64,000 nt of DNA. Origin: Gigaspora rosea. Its lineage: Eukaryota > Glomeromycota > Glomeromycetes > Diversisporales > Gigasporaceae. A model generated the notes under the pieces. That model did not search any database. It saw only the letters and a program-made list of their open reading frames with translations, and was not told the origin of the DNA. Numbering within the stretch: position 1 is the first letter of the stretch; the number at the start of each line of letters is the position of its first letter. Of the stretch, positions 11,669 to 24,031 are shown piece by piece. Location: assembly GCA_003550325.1 (NCBI GenBank), contig QKWP01000008.1:307490-371489 (forward strand), read 5' to 3'. Made by a program: the position numbers and the translations under genes.

Positions 11669-12797
11669 TAATTAATTAATTATATAATGTATCATCAGAG
11701 AAAAAGAACTTCGTACGTACGTACAATTTTTACAGCCAAAATTCTCGTGATCTAGTGATCGGATCTAAAAAATATGTATGCGATCACAGATCGGAATTTT
11801 GGGTTCCCAAGTTCCTATTGGTCGAACAAATTTTGTCCCTCATTGAATGAAATAAATCACTACTCGGATGGCTTAAAAATTAATGTAAAAAAGTATCAAT
11901 TCGAATAATTGGTTTGTAATTTTTATTTCCGAAAAAGTTAAATGTTTATTCAAACATTTCTTACTCATTAGTTCTCTAGCTCTTCAAAATCGAATAAAAA
12001 ACACTTCGGAAGCGAATCGTTTCATCGCAAACTTAAATAAACTTATATGAGAGGACAGCCAAGTAGGAGCTAAAATTTGTTCTTATTTATTTATTTTTTA
12101 TTTATTTTATGTTTTTTTTTTAAATTATGTTTTATTTTTTTTATTTCGTTTTTATTTTATTGTATTATATTTTACTTTATTTTAAATTATTTTTTTTATT
12201 TTAAATTATTTTTTATTTTAAATTATTGTTTTATTTTTATTTGCCGTATAACCAAATAACAGCAGAGAATTATTTCGAATTTTGGCCTGAATTAATCTTA
12301 ATTTAAGGTATTTTTATTTTTTTAATTTTTACTTTTTTTTATACGTTGGCTGAAAAAATAGCTTCAAGCGGCCTAAGATAGGTTTAGATAGTAATATATA
12401 AGCAAAATTGCCTTCCTACATTTTTGATTAACACACCAAGGTAGGTCTAGACTGTCGTTTTTTGTATTTTTCAAGGGTTTCGTTCCTCATTCTTGTTTGC
12501 TTCGCCGAAGAACATCAAATTCCTAATTTGATTGGTCAGGTGTCACGTGATTCTGCTCCGCTTTAGACGTCCCACATATAGAGCTATGTACATACGCCAG
12601 CCACTTTATAAATACTTAATATATACTAGTAATATCTCATGCACGAAGTAATAAATCGAATTTATATATTGAATTTGATTTCTAAATAATGATAATATTT
12701 TATTTTTTTATTTTTTTTTCATATGTTCATTTTACCGGGAGGGCCGGGGGCCGTTGGGGATGATGTTAACTGAAAAATTAACTTCAAACGGTCTTAT
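11669..12797. repeat. Dispersed repeat, inverted copy of 28168-29446
   Basis: Long stretches are reverse complements of the second region, for example GTCGAACAAATTTTGTCCC and GATCTAGTGATCGGATC here against GATCCGATCACTAGATCACG there, and GGTGTCACGTGATTCTGCTC here against its complement near 28743. The right end is a terminal sequence of the GGCCGTTTGAAG family (AACTTCAAACGGTCTTA). The middle (12077-12260) is a T-rich low-complexity tract that yields a meaningless 60-codon frame. Together with 11494-11668 it forms a composite repeat of about 1.3 kb. Confidence 0.7.
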
Positions 12798-13692
12798 AGC
12801 CATTGTCCGAAGGGTGGGAAGGGTGGGATGATAGAGCCAGCCTTCACTATAAGGCGAGTGATAGCGAAAAGAAAGATAACTTTCTTAACAAAACACCCTT
12901 AAATATCTTTTCTTTTTCGTCTTATCCGTAGTAAGTAACCCGATTTCAACAATCATATGCAATTACAATATACACCAGAGAATACCTGCATCAAACAAGA
13001 TACCATAATGACTGCAAGGACAACTTTCAAAAATCCATAAAAGGCTAATTCAACAAATTGAACATGTGATCTAATAAAGTCATCTGATCTCGCAATAATG
13101 TCACTTCGTTGACAGGCTTCTCAGGTATCATAATACAGAGTTTAGTACAGTAGTACAGGTATGTACTAAACTTTTTGGTCTTTTTTCAATATCGATATGA
13201 TTACATTACCGAATGAATACTACTATGAAATGATTAATAATTTCTGGCATAATTATAAAATTTTATTTTCATGTGCATTTGTAAACCGTCAATGGTGTAA
13301 AATATTATACCAATATTGTGGAGCGAACCAGGACACTATTTTAAAGAGTAAAGAGAAAGGTTTATAAGAATACTAAGAGAAAGTTCTGTTAATTCCTTTT
13401 AAAATTACTCTATCTATTGAAGATTATTTGTATGATGGAGCAAAATTTAGCTTAACGAAAGACAAAAACAGGATAAAATACCATTAAATGTTCTTTGATT
13501 GCAATGCTTCTACGTACTAGTAAGAAGCTTAAACATTTAAGTCTTAATTGAGAATACTACTATTACCTCGATAAGCTTATATAACTTCGCTGGTGATTTT
13601 AATCTAAGACAATGGATGTATTAGTAAAAATCGTAAAAAATTATAATTTGATTTCTCTTAACCTTAGTAAACGAATTTCGTGACCTCCTAAT
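12798..13692. other. Intergenic stretch, nothing recognised
   Basis: No reading frame with family features and no strong repeat was found. Confidence 0.4.
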
Positions 13693-13942
13693 TAGGCGTT
13701 TGAAGTTAAAATTTCGCTTATCGTTACTTTCAAAGCTTAAGAATAGTGGAGGAATGGGTCAAATTGAACAAACATTACGTAACATCACAAAAAATCTCCA
13801 TTATTATTGGTTATTATGGTCACGAGACTTATCGAAATCTCAAAATTGTAATGGACATTCTGATTGGCTTGTTTAATTTCAGGGGGAGCTCTTGGAGCGA
13901 TGGGAGAGAACGTTAAACGAAATTTTAACTTAAAAACGGCAA
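13693..13942. mobile_element. Diverged copy of the GGCCGTTTGAAG-family MITE
   Basis: The left end TAGGCGTTTGAAGTTAAAAT and the right end AAATTTTAACTTAAAAACGGC are recognisable but eroded versions of the family termini. The interior keeps the GGGGGAGC-like G-run found in the better copies. A 78-codon frame at 13864-14100 begins inside it and is not considered a gene. Confidence 0.45.
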
Positions 13943-14034
13943 GGCATTATATTGAATCCGGAAAGGTATTAGAAGATATACTTTGCAAGAACAGTAAACT
14001 GAAGGATTTGAATCTTTACTATAGTTACCCTATA

Positions 14035-14240
14035 AGAAAAATGTACCGTAAAGGTACGGGTTGGCGACGTAAAGGCACGGGTTTTGGTGGCACGGATTAA
14101 ACCCGTATTTGGTACGTAGGAGGCTTGGATGGGTACGGATCTTTGGCCCGTGGTGAACCGTATGCCCGTACAAATTGGGCCGTTAATGGCTCGGGTTTCG
14201 CAACACTTTACTGGTCCAAATGGCACGGGTTTTGACACGA
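14035..14240. repeat. GC-rich patch rich in ACGGGTT/AACCCGT words
   Basis: Against strongly AT-rich surroundings this 200-bp patch repeats ACGGGTT or its complement many times (GGTACGGGTTGG, GGCACGGGTTTTGG, ATTAAACCCGTATTTGG, GGCACGGGTTTTGAC). No protein signature is seen. It may be the end of a further transposable element. Confidence 0.4.
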
Positions 14241-15468
14241 GTAATTACGTGAATTAACGTGTGATAAAAAAAAATACATAAACGTAGATTACATAAATTT
14301 ATATCAACAATCAATACAATATGAAGAAACTGCACATATATCAAAATTTTGTAAGGAATTTTTTTTGTTAAGACACCCAGAGCAGTTTCATTAGTGAAAT
14401 TATGAGATAGATTAGGATTTAGCGTTAGCGTTATATTGATAATAATTAAAAGTATATTTGGATTTTATTAGGTTCTATATTTTTAAATCGGGATCCCTAA
14501 TTTCCAGCTTCGGTTGCGACATCTATTATTAACTATAAATATATATAATTACGATGAGCGTTTGTTGGATTTTTGCCAGATATGGTTATTAATCACTACA
14601 GTGGATTTAGGGATGCCTAAAACTTTGGTATGTTCCTCCAAGAACTTTAAACGAGCATACTCCCAAAATTTCCTAGAATAATCTGTCCAAACTAATAATT
14701 TATGTTGATAAAAATTAATTCACTATTTGATTTATAATTTGAACCTGATAATATTTATCATAAACTAACCTCATTTAAAGATAAAAAAAAACATGATTTT
14801 TTACTCACTCGAACCTCTTAAAACGGTCCCAATATAGCGGATACTTCATTATAATGGAGTAATTTTCTTAATTTAAAATTTTTATTATTACAATATATAA
14901 CATTATAATGGATTTTCTAATAATTGTTAAAATCTTTCAACCGATCACTTCGTAGAGTCAGGGACACGGACATTATTTGATTTAGTGTGATTACAAAAAA
15001 TCGCATAATTTTACATAAGTTATATTATTTTAATGTCAGATGTATTCGTTTTATCAGCCTGTATATTTGACTATTATAAAAAACTGATTAATAATAGAAT
15101 TGAACGAACTGATAGCACAAAGTGCGAGATATCTTTAGAAATATGAAAAGGGCCAAATAAATTAATTTTTATGGTATGTTAATGTGAAATAAATTAATTT
15201 TACATAGTATATTAATGTAAATATATAATGTTAAAAGTGTGAATTAAATCTTAGTAATATGTTAAAGTGCGAAATAAATTTTTTAATAGTACATTAAAGT
15301 GTAAAATAAATTAATTTTTAGTATATTAAAGTGCGAAATATTGTAATAAATATATTTTAGTATATGGTGTGTTTAAAATATGAATAATTTAATAGTATAT
15401 AGTATTGCTATAAAAAGTGGCAAAAATTTGTTGATATTATTTTAATGTTTAAAACAATTCTCACCGTA
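14241..15468. other. AT-rich intergenic region, nothing recognised
   Basis: Near 15150-15360 a loose repetition of GTGAAATAAATTAATTTT and AGTATATTAAAGTG is visible, probably a decayed tandem repeat. No genes are seen. Confidence 0.4.
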
Positions 15469-18240
15469 TCAAGTATTATGATAAGAATAATTGAAATATC
15501 TTGCCTTTTCGTGAGAGTAATTCAAGTATAAGATATCTAAATCATTTTTAGTAAAAGTTTCCTTATTTAATGACCCACATAGGAGAGAGTCATGATTTAG
15601 GGATCCAAGTGCAACGTTTACAATCCCATGATTACGATTATGATTTTCAAAAAGTTGATTTACAAATACAAGCTTATTTTCATCAGTGTAAATTGCATCT
15701 AATTCTGAGAAGAAAATTTTATCTCTTATGCTCATGTGATTCCATCTAACTTCTTTCTGGAACATGGTGCTTTCGGGGAAATCGTCTCTTACATAAATAG
15801 TACTTGTTAAAAATAAAAAGATGTAAGGACATTATGAAATTTGATTACATTATAATAAAAGTAGATGTATAATTACCAAATACATAATTTTACATGTTGT
15901 AAAGGTAAATTGCTACCATTGTTATTGGTTAATGGTTTATTGCGATGTTCAGAACTGTAGACAAATAAATATGCTTGGTCCTTTAAAATAGAAAAATTTG
16001 AGCCAAATATTAATTTTAAATCGTAAGGATTTATATCTGAATTTGAATATGTTTTTTTATCCAACATGCATGTTGACAACGTAAATTTCTTAGCTCTTGA
16101 CCACTCCGTTTGATGTGGAACATTTATTGGGATATATGGATTTATTGCATATTTTCCACTTTCATATATGACTTGATTTGACAAATTAAGATCAAAAGAA
16201 TCATCTGGATATCCTATAACAATCCATCCGATTTTAAGTTTTCTAATTTTACTTTTGGGCTTTTTTTTGCTTGGAACTCGCTGGATAATGATAACTGGAG
16301 CATCAGGGGCATCATAAGCCACACATGAAGAAAATATATGTCGATTGCGTTCTTTCATTACTGTAGAAAATATTTCACAATTTTCAATATTAGAAATATC
16401 ATCTAATTTCCATCCTATATCATGACCATATGGATCAATTTTATTTGTGGGATATTTAATTTCATCAATTCCGTCTTTTGCCCAAAAAAGATTATATATA
16501 GTCATTGATTAATAACTGTTATAAAATTTCATTTAAATGTTAATAATAATAAAATAAGAATAATAAAAAAAGGTACATACCTTTTAAAATCCGTTTCCCT
16601 AAAACTTTTAAAACTTCATTTCGTAGACCATTTTTTAATAAGTCAAAGATCGAATAAACATTATTATATTCAATAATGTCCCAAGTATCAGAATCATTAA
16701 GTGAAGAAATCCAACGGCTGGGATCATTTTGATTGTATTCGTCTCTGTTGCCACCTTTTATTTCACGGGTAGATCTAGATTTTCCTTCTGATGACTTGAT
16801 ACCGTTTGCCGCATTCGAGGCCATACCTAAGCCTACATTATTATTCAAAGATGCTTGAAAATTTATTTCTTCGGCAATTTCAAATTCATCTATGAATAAA
16901 AATAATCTTTAGTAGAATCAATCGTAACAAATTCAATTTACACATAATAAGAGTGAATAATACCTATATATTTAAAATTTTTGATTTTGTGAATAACAAC
17001 ACCTCCGAAAGAAATGGACCTTGCATAAAAGTGACCATAATTATTCGCAATTTCTTTAAGTTTTGCTACTTTCTTATCGCGAGTGTTTTCTTTCAACGCC
17101 TCTTTAATTTCATTTTTAAATTCATCAGTTAGAACAATATTCCTTTTGTCTATGTCAATTGTTGCACGCTTTATTTTAATATACGAATATTTTGTGTTTG
17201 TTTCATAGAAGTTCAATTTCTCATGTGATAGCTTTTGATCAAGTCCAAATGAAATGGAAATAAATGGCAGAATGAAATTGACTTTTCCAAAGGTGATAAA
17301 ATTTTTACTACATAATTCATGAAATTCGCTCGTACATTCAAATTGAGAATCTTTATAATCAAAATCATGATATGGTTGTACTGTTGCCTTAATGATAAAT
17401 GCGCGAAATTTAGGAGATTGAATTTGCTTCACGAACATAGAACCTTTATCTATTATAAACCATATCCGCATTTATTAACCATTTTTCCCAATCATGGTCA
17501 TCTATTTTAAGAATATTTAATACATTTGAGCCACGTTCATTAATATACAAAATTTCATAAAGTTTCTTCTTTTCTTCATCAATTTTCGAGATGAGAGTAT
17601 TTTCATGATCAGAAAATTGATAATTTGATCTCATACGCTCAGGATTAATGATTTGGTTGCTTGCAAGAATAGACTGAATTTGAGAAAGATTCATTGTTTT
17701 GTCTAAAATGCGTTTAAAGCTATTATGATGTGCTTTATCATGATAAATGCGAATATTTACTTCAGATTCTTGTAAAATAGTAATATATAATATGTCATTC
17801 TTAAGAAATTTTTTTAAATTATTCGAAATTTCTTCGGTGGTTTTAATTATACTCCCATCTTGCTTCCTAAATAAGAATTCACCTTCAATAATAGTTTTCA
17901 TTGTTTTACGAACTTCTGTAAGTTTGCCTTTTGGATCCAAATAGCATGTTTTTTCTAATCCATCAATATTAACATTAATACTCTTTAACAAAAATTTTAC
18001 ATGAATTATAGAGTTCTCATCACAAAGTTTTTCTAAATAATAATCACTTTCACATTCGTAAGTTATTAACGTCCCATCTTTATCAACAAATTGCAGGTTT
18101 TTCGCTTCTAAGTAATCTTGTTGTTCGGCTAACTTCTTCCGCACATCTTGAAGTTTTATATTTGACTGAAACCGCATAGTAAATGCATCATCATTTTCAA
18201 ATTTGAATTTGAATATTTTTTCTTTTTTAAAGAAGGACAT
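15469..18240 (-). CDS. MACPF-like domain protein with N-terminal beta-grasp-like repeats (one frame break)
   Basis: A minus-strand gene of five exons: 18240 to about 17450, about 17470-16964, 16889-16580, 16474-15877 and 15802-15469. Introns are 16890-16963, 16475-16579 and 15803-15876, all GT-AG and phase-consistent. Between the first two coding blocks (17446-17471) the frame shifts by one base with no usable intron, so this copy is either broken or misread there. The first 250 residues look like two or three ubiquitin/PB1-like beta-grasp segments (each with a FKFKF, VKFLL or ILYITI strand). The second block has YGHFYARSISFGG, resembling the FxxxYGTHY...GG signature of membrane-attack-complex/perforin domains, and the third has GGN...WISSLND. 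MACPF proteins can form membrane pores in other organisms, but many fungal relatives have no known activity; function here is not shown. ATG 18240 is the first in frame. Confidence 0.6.
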
Positions 18241-18300
18241 TTTCTATTAACAATTCGAATGATATATTTTGGACGTGAGATAAAATTTCACTAACTGCAG

Positions 18301-18307
18301 TTATATA
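18301..18307 (-). promoter_or_regulatory. Possible TATA element of the MACPF-like gene
   Basis: The minus strand reads TATATAA about 60 bases upstream of the ATG at 18240. In such AT-rich DNA this match is weak evidence alone. Confidence 0.3.
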
Positions 18308-19646
18308 GAAATTGTAACATTGCAACACTTTGTGCTAGTTTAATCATTACCTATTTTATACAATACACATAATACTGTAACTAATCCAAGAGCACCAAAA
18401 AAACATCTTCGGAACCAATTAAATTCAATCAGGCGTAACATGAAAATCACTTTTTTTTAACTTATGAAATGTATTGGTTTCTTAAGAAAAACTTTAACTT
18501 TCCCGCAAATTTTGATATAACCTATGAATTCTGGTCCTAATCTTAACTATAACGGTAGACTCATTATTTCTTGGGATAGTTTTATATAATTATTTGACAC
18601 GTAATTAACAAAGCAATGAACCGGATCCATCAGGACAGCCTTCAAAATTACGGGTCATGAAATTTATAATAATGCTCGATTGTTAACTCATATAAAATAA
18701 TGACTGTGCGCTTTATATACACTCAATGCATTTCATACTCTAAATGCAGGATCAAGTATTATAGCTACAAAATTTAAAATAACGTTTAGCCACTTTTAAC
18801 TAAAAAATAACAGCGATGAGATATATTTTCGCATAAAGATAGCTATTACAATATAAAATATTATGATAGACATTAAATTGAATAGTATTAAGCATTGTGC
18901 GAGACAATGATATCTGGCGGATTTCGTGCAACAAAAAAAATTTAAAATCGTGCATTTGTAATTGTCTTCGCTTTTGTTCGAGTAACAAACAAGTTTCATC
19001 AGAGTGTGCGATGTGCACATAAAACTTAATATATAAAATGTATATCGTTATAGTTTTTCGTAAAGTTGCAATTTTGTCATCCATTGAGAAAAAACCCAAT
19101 AGATGTGCATCCATTGACTAATTGAGATCCTTCACTGGGTTTACCACTAACTCTAATATTGAATAAAATTTTCAAAATGCTTTATAGAAAAAATGTCTTC
19201 GTAACTTTAGTTGCTGGTATTCACAAAACTTATCCAAAAATCTTAAACTATCTAACGTATAGTACGTACGTACATCACACACCACAATGCACACTATCCA
19301 TTTTCTTCCATTCATTGTGCATGATCACAAAATATTTACTCTACAAAAAATTAAAACATAAGTATACATTATCCAGAAAACACATATGATCATGAAATTA
19401 TTCTTGTTATTTTTTTTCATGTATTTGTTGTGCCTCAGATTAAAACCTGCGTCAGATGATTATCAATTGACCAGCATTAAATGATCGGCAACAACTGGCC
19501 TAAACTAACTTTGCCGTAATTTTACCCTAACCCCTAATCTAATTTAGGACGGGTGTCAATCTAACGCAAGGATTAATATGACCTAATCTCATGTGCCACG
19601 TTAGCTTAAAAATATGAATTGTTACACGAATAGTCTTTAGGTATGG
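18308..19646. other. Intergenic region between two divergent genes
   Basis: The MACPF-like gene reads leftward and the kinase gene rightward from this region. Frames at 18796-19114 and 19159-19389 are AT-biased with no domain signature and are not called. Confidence 0.45.
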
Positions 19647-19654
19647 TATAAAGG
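19647..19654 (+). promoter_or_regulatory. TATA box of the kinase-TLDc gene
   Basis: TATAAAGG lies about 100 bases before the ATG at 19751, a spacing typical of a core promoter with a short 5' leader. Confidence 0.5.
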
Positions 19655-19750
19655 CGTACAGGCAGAAAATTTATTTATTTCCTAATGTGTATCTATCTCA
19701 CTTCAGATGACATAAAGATAGAAAGCGATAAATGACAATTCACCTAAAAA

Positions 19751-20646
19751 ATGGATTCTTTGATTAAAACAAAGATTAAAGAATATGGGATCCATTTTTA
19801 TAGTCGTAATGAATTCACAAACGTCGAAAAACTTGCTAAAGGCGGATTTGGTACAGTACAAAAGGCAAACTGGAAACATCGTGGATTAAAAGTTGCATTG
19901 AAAAGTCTTAATGTTAGGCATGAGAAAATCGATGTCCAGGAATTTATAGAAGAGGTTTGTAATGTACGATTCATATTAATTTGAATATGTACTCGCTTAA
20001 ATATCATCTACAGTGATACTTTTGTATTATATCATACCTATATATTTATCTTATATTTATGTACAAAATATGCATATATAGCTTCATATTCTGTTTAATA
20101 TCACGAAGCACTATCATCCTAATATAAATCAATTTCATGGAGTAGCTATAGATGATGAAATTGGCCAATATTATTTAGTCCTGCAATATGCGAATAATGG
20201 AAATTTACGAGATTATTTAATGCATAACTTTAAAAAACTTACTTGGGATGAAAAACTGCGTATGGCTATTGAAATTGCGAAGGGTCTCATACATTTGCAC
20301 GAGAATCAAGAAAAAATTATTCATAGAAACCTGGTAAGTTTATTGAAACATTAAGTATATCTCTTTTTTCAAATTGCTTGCACCGAATCCCATGATTTTT
20401 TCGGCATACTTTACGCAACTCAATTGTTTATAGATTTACATTTGACAGGTTCATTGTTAGTGTAAATTCTCCGCATATGCAAACCCCCTTTGTACAAAAT
20501 TTTATAAATATGATTTCTAAAACCTGCACATATATTTTAACTTCGTGAAATTTCAATTTCCAATAATCTTAGTTAGTTTTGTTTATAACAATTCTGAATT
20601 TATGTGATTACAGTCAGAAACCTTGAAAAGAATTTAACAAGCTCAA

Positions 20647-20716
<70 letters not shown>

Positions 20717-23700
20717 GCATTCTAAGAATATATTAGTACATAATGGAACAATGATGATAGCTGATTTTGGTCTATCTAAAGAATGGAAAGACCAATTGAT
20801 GATTACATACAATGATACAATGATGATAGCTGATTCTGGTCTATCTAAAGAACGGAAAGACCAAATGATGACTACATACGATGGTACAATGATGATAGCT
20901 GATTCTGGTCTATCTAAAGAATGGAAAGGCCAAATGATGACTACATACGATGGTACAATGATGTTAGCTGATTCTGGTCTATCTAAAGAACGGAAAGACC
21001 AAATGATGACTACATACGATGACACAATGATGATTGATCTATCTAAAAAACGGAAAGGCCAAGTGATGATAGCTGATTTTGGTCTATCTAAAGAACGGAA
21101 TGACCAAGTGATGACTAGATACGATGATACAATTGTTTTTGATATACCTAATTTTGATCTATCTAAAGAATGGACATACAATGATACACTCGCTTACATA
21201 GACCCGAAATTCCTTGCCGATAACAAGTATCAACGTGATGAAAAATTAGACGTTTACAGTTTTGGAGTTCTTCTCTGGGAAATTTCAAGTGGTCGGCCAC
21301 CTTTTGCATACGGTAGATTCACAATTGAAGTAATAATTATGATTCTTAAAGGAATGAGGGAGAAACAAGTAGAAGGTACACCAAAAGAATACATTGATCT
21401 TTATACACGTTGTTGGGATGAGGAACCTAGCAACCGACCTAGTATCCAAGAAGCGTTTGAAATTCTATTACAACTTTCAGGAGCGGAAGATGAAACGGAA
21501 TCTCTAGAAATTTCAAAGTTTATAATTCCAAAAAATTCTGGCGAATCTCAAATTTCAAAAGTACCACTTTATTTAACAGTTTCTGGTGAATTTAAAGCTG
21601 ATTCACAAGAGCCTATAGAACATATAATTAACAAGGAAAAGTTCGACCTTATTGCTAAATGGATTGATCAATCATCCAAAAAAGTTAAATTTAATATTAG
21701 AAAGCTTTTTTCATCAACAATATCCTACAATTATGAATTTAAATTGCTACTTAAAGGTAGTAGTGATGGATTTACTCCGGAAGCCTTCCATGAAAAATGT
21801 GATGATCAGGGGCCTACTTTAACAATCTTAAAAGTTAAGGATGAGAATGAAATTCTGGGTGGATATAATCCATTTAGTTGGGTATCATCAGATGAAGGAA
21901 GATATTATTACACAAATCAAAGTTTTCTTTTTAAATTTTTTGATAATTCAGATAAATTTGTACTTAGTAGAGCAAAGAATACTGAATCAATTAAGTCATC
22001 AAAATATTATGGTCCATACTTTCGAAATGATTTACGGATGATGGGCAATTTTGATGATAACGGGTGTTCTTGCTATTGCTGGTATTATGAAAGACCAATT
22101 AGAGAATCAGCAGCTTATTTTTCGGTAGAAGAATATGAGGTTTTCACGGTCATGCCTAAGCAGAAACAACTGGTTAATGATTTTCAACAAATTTCACCAG
22201 TTACTATAGTTAATGCTGATTCATATAAATCTCAAAATTTTGAAGTTACCAAAAAAAATCAAAGTTCTAATAAACAATTCATAGAAATTCAATCTCAAAA
22301 AGAAACCTTTGAGATTACTGACCAGATCAAAAAAAACCAAACTTCGCAATCAATTCAATTTCAAAGTAAGGATTTTGAGGATCAAATCAAAAATCAAATT
22401 TTACAATTTATTTCTAATAAAAGCACGATAAAATTGTACAAACTAAATCATGGATTAATTGTCAATTTACAAAATATATACTCTGCAAACAATCCAGCAT
22501 TCGACTTTGAATCAGATCCAAAAATAAAGAATATTGAAAATTGTTTTGCAAAAATATTAATACCCAAAGACGAAAATGAGCTATTTTTATTTAAAAAACA
22601 TATAGACGTTGCTTCTTTTCAATCGCTACCACCGAAAATAATTGAAATAATGATATCTTCTACGAACTTTTCAAGTGATAATTCGTTCATAGGTGAATTT
22701 ATCTGGAAATTTTATATCCAAAAATTGAACTTACTTTTGAAAAAGAGTTGATGCAACCAACAGAAGAAATTAAAAAAAAGCAGTGACAGATGCATTAAAC
22801 AATCAGTGGCCATATCGAAATTTAATCGAATTATTCAATATGTATGGATACTTTTTACCTTGCAAATTTATTTTAGGTGACAAATTGTATAAAATGTCTC
22901 GAACGACGATTAATCTTGGTGATTGTAAGCTTAAAAATATTGATTTATTTAATGACTCATCAAAATTAAACCAGCTTTTTAAATGGAAAGATGAATATGG
23001 TATTAATATCGATTATTTTATGACAATGGATTATGATGCTATTAATAAAGAAACTATTGCAGAATGGATATGTGCATGTTCTAAGCATGACATTGAAGCA
23101 TTAAAAGTTATTAAACAATGCGAATTTTTTCCATTGTATGAACTTTTTGAAAAGCCTATTAGTGAACGAATCGAGCTAATTTTAAAAATAGGAAACGAAA
23201 AACAAGTGCTTATGACAGGAATTGTACAAATTCAAAAAAATAATAAATATTATCGTATAAATTTTTCTGATAAAGTGGATAAAAGCAATTATCAAATTTT
23301 TGCAAAGATTACAAGAATTAATGGAACTGATAAGCAAATAAAAGCCGTAGTTAATGAAGCTATCATTAAAATAAAGTCAACTACAAGAACGGGATTTGTA
23401 GCATTAATTGAAAATCTTGATAAGCTCAAGTAAGTAAAATTAATGGTCCAAGTTATATTAACCCAATAAATCCAATGGTATCATATTTGTTTTTTTTTTA
23501 TATTTATTTTTTATAAGCATGAATTACACGAATATGCAAATAATATGGATGCTGATTGGATTACCAAATGAAATTAATTATTATAGCATTAATGCCCAAA
23601 AAATCTCTATGTTATATACAGGAACTAAAACGATTAAACCAAATCACGAATATATATCATTAGAGATTCCAAAAAACCCAGAGTCAAATTCAACAAAAAT

Positions 23701-24031
23701 TTTATTATATGAATCTTCATTGCCTATTTATCCAAAAAATGAGAATGGTAAGATTAGCTTGAATAAAGATAACACATTCAATACAAACAGGTGGTCTGAA
23801 AATAACCCAAAAATTGAGGAATTTAAGGATAACGAATCCGAAAATGGTGAAACCGAAAGTGAAGAGAATGAAGATGATGAATCGGAAAGTGATGAAAATA
23901 CAGAACTTGAAATCGACGTAAAATATTTTTTGATTTCTTCTAATGAAGAACTTGTAAAGGCAGATATAAAATCCAATGAATGTGAAAATATCGATATTCC
24001 TTTAAAAATAATAGGCTTCTTAATTAATTAG
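19751..24031 (+). CDS. Protein kinase-like/TLDc fusion with repeat-expanded activation segment (frame-broken 3' part)
   Basis: Exons are 19751-19954, 20082-20333, 20718 to about 22790 and on to 23429, then 23518-24031; introns are GT-AG with matching phase. The kinase part is of the TKL-like type common in Rhizophagus: glycine loop KGGFGTV, lysine in VALKSL, HRNL where HRDL is expected (spanning the exon 2/3 junction), DFG in ADFGLSK, DVYSFG and WEISSGRPPF. HRN in place of HRD removes the usual catalytic aspartate, so phosphotransfer may be lost. Between the DFG and the later kinase motifs lies a 69-bp tandem repeat. A TLDc-like domain follows (FKLLLKGSSDGFTPEAF, EILGGYNP, SAAYFSVEEYEVF), then a long C-terminal region and an acidic tail. 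One-base shifts near 22710 and in the A-run near 22775 break the frame between 22751 and 22783; both look like single missing bases. TLDc domains are linked to oxidative-stress proteins and V-ATPase regulation; the role here is unknown. Confidence 0.75.
20649..20714. repeat. (TTA)n followed by T-run within an intron, beside the acceptor
   Basis: About a dozen TTA/ATT units run into about 30 T residues that end at TTTACAG, the 3' splice site of exon 3. It forms a length-variable polypyrimidine tract. Confidence 0.85.
20748..21128 (+). repeat. In-frame 69-bp coding minisatellite in the kinase activation segment
   Basis: Units start with ACAATGATGATAGCTGAT at 20748, 20817, 20886, 20955 and 21024, exactly 69 bases apart; then come a shortened 39-base unit and a partial unit from 21063. 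Each encodes about 23 residues, consensus TMMIADSGLSKExKDQMMTT plus three. The first and the last clear units keep DFG; the middle ones read DSG. The exact period and conserved reading frame point to recent duplication of the DFG segment. Confidence 0.92.

Noticed and set aside
12077-12259. 60-codon F/I/Y/L-rich frame resembling a membrane peptide
   Set aside because: Produced by a T-rich low-complexity tract within a dispersed repeat.
20600-21181. 193-codon minus-strand frame opposite the kinase gene
   Set aside because: It is the antisense shadow of the 69-bp coding repeat and the intron microsatellite.
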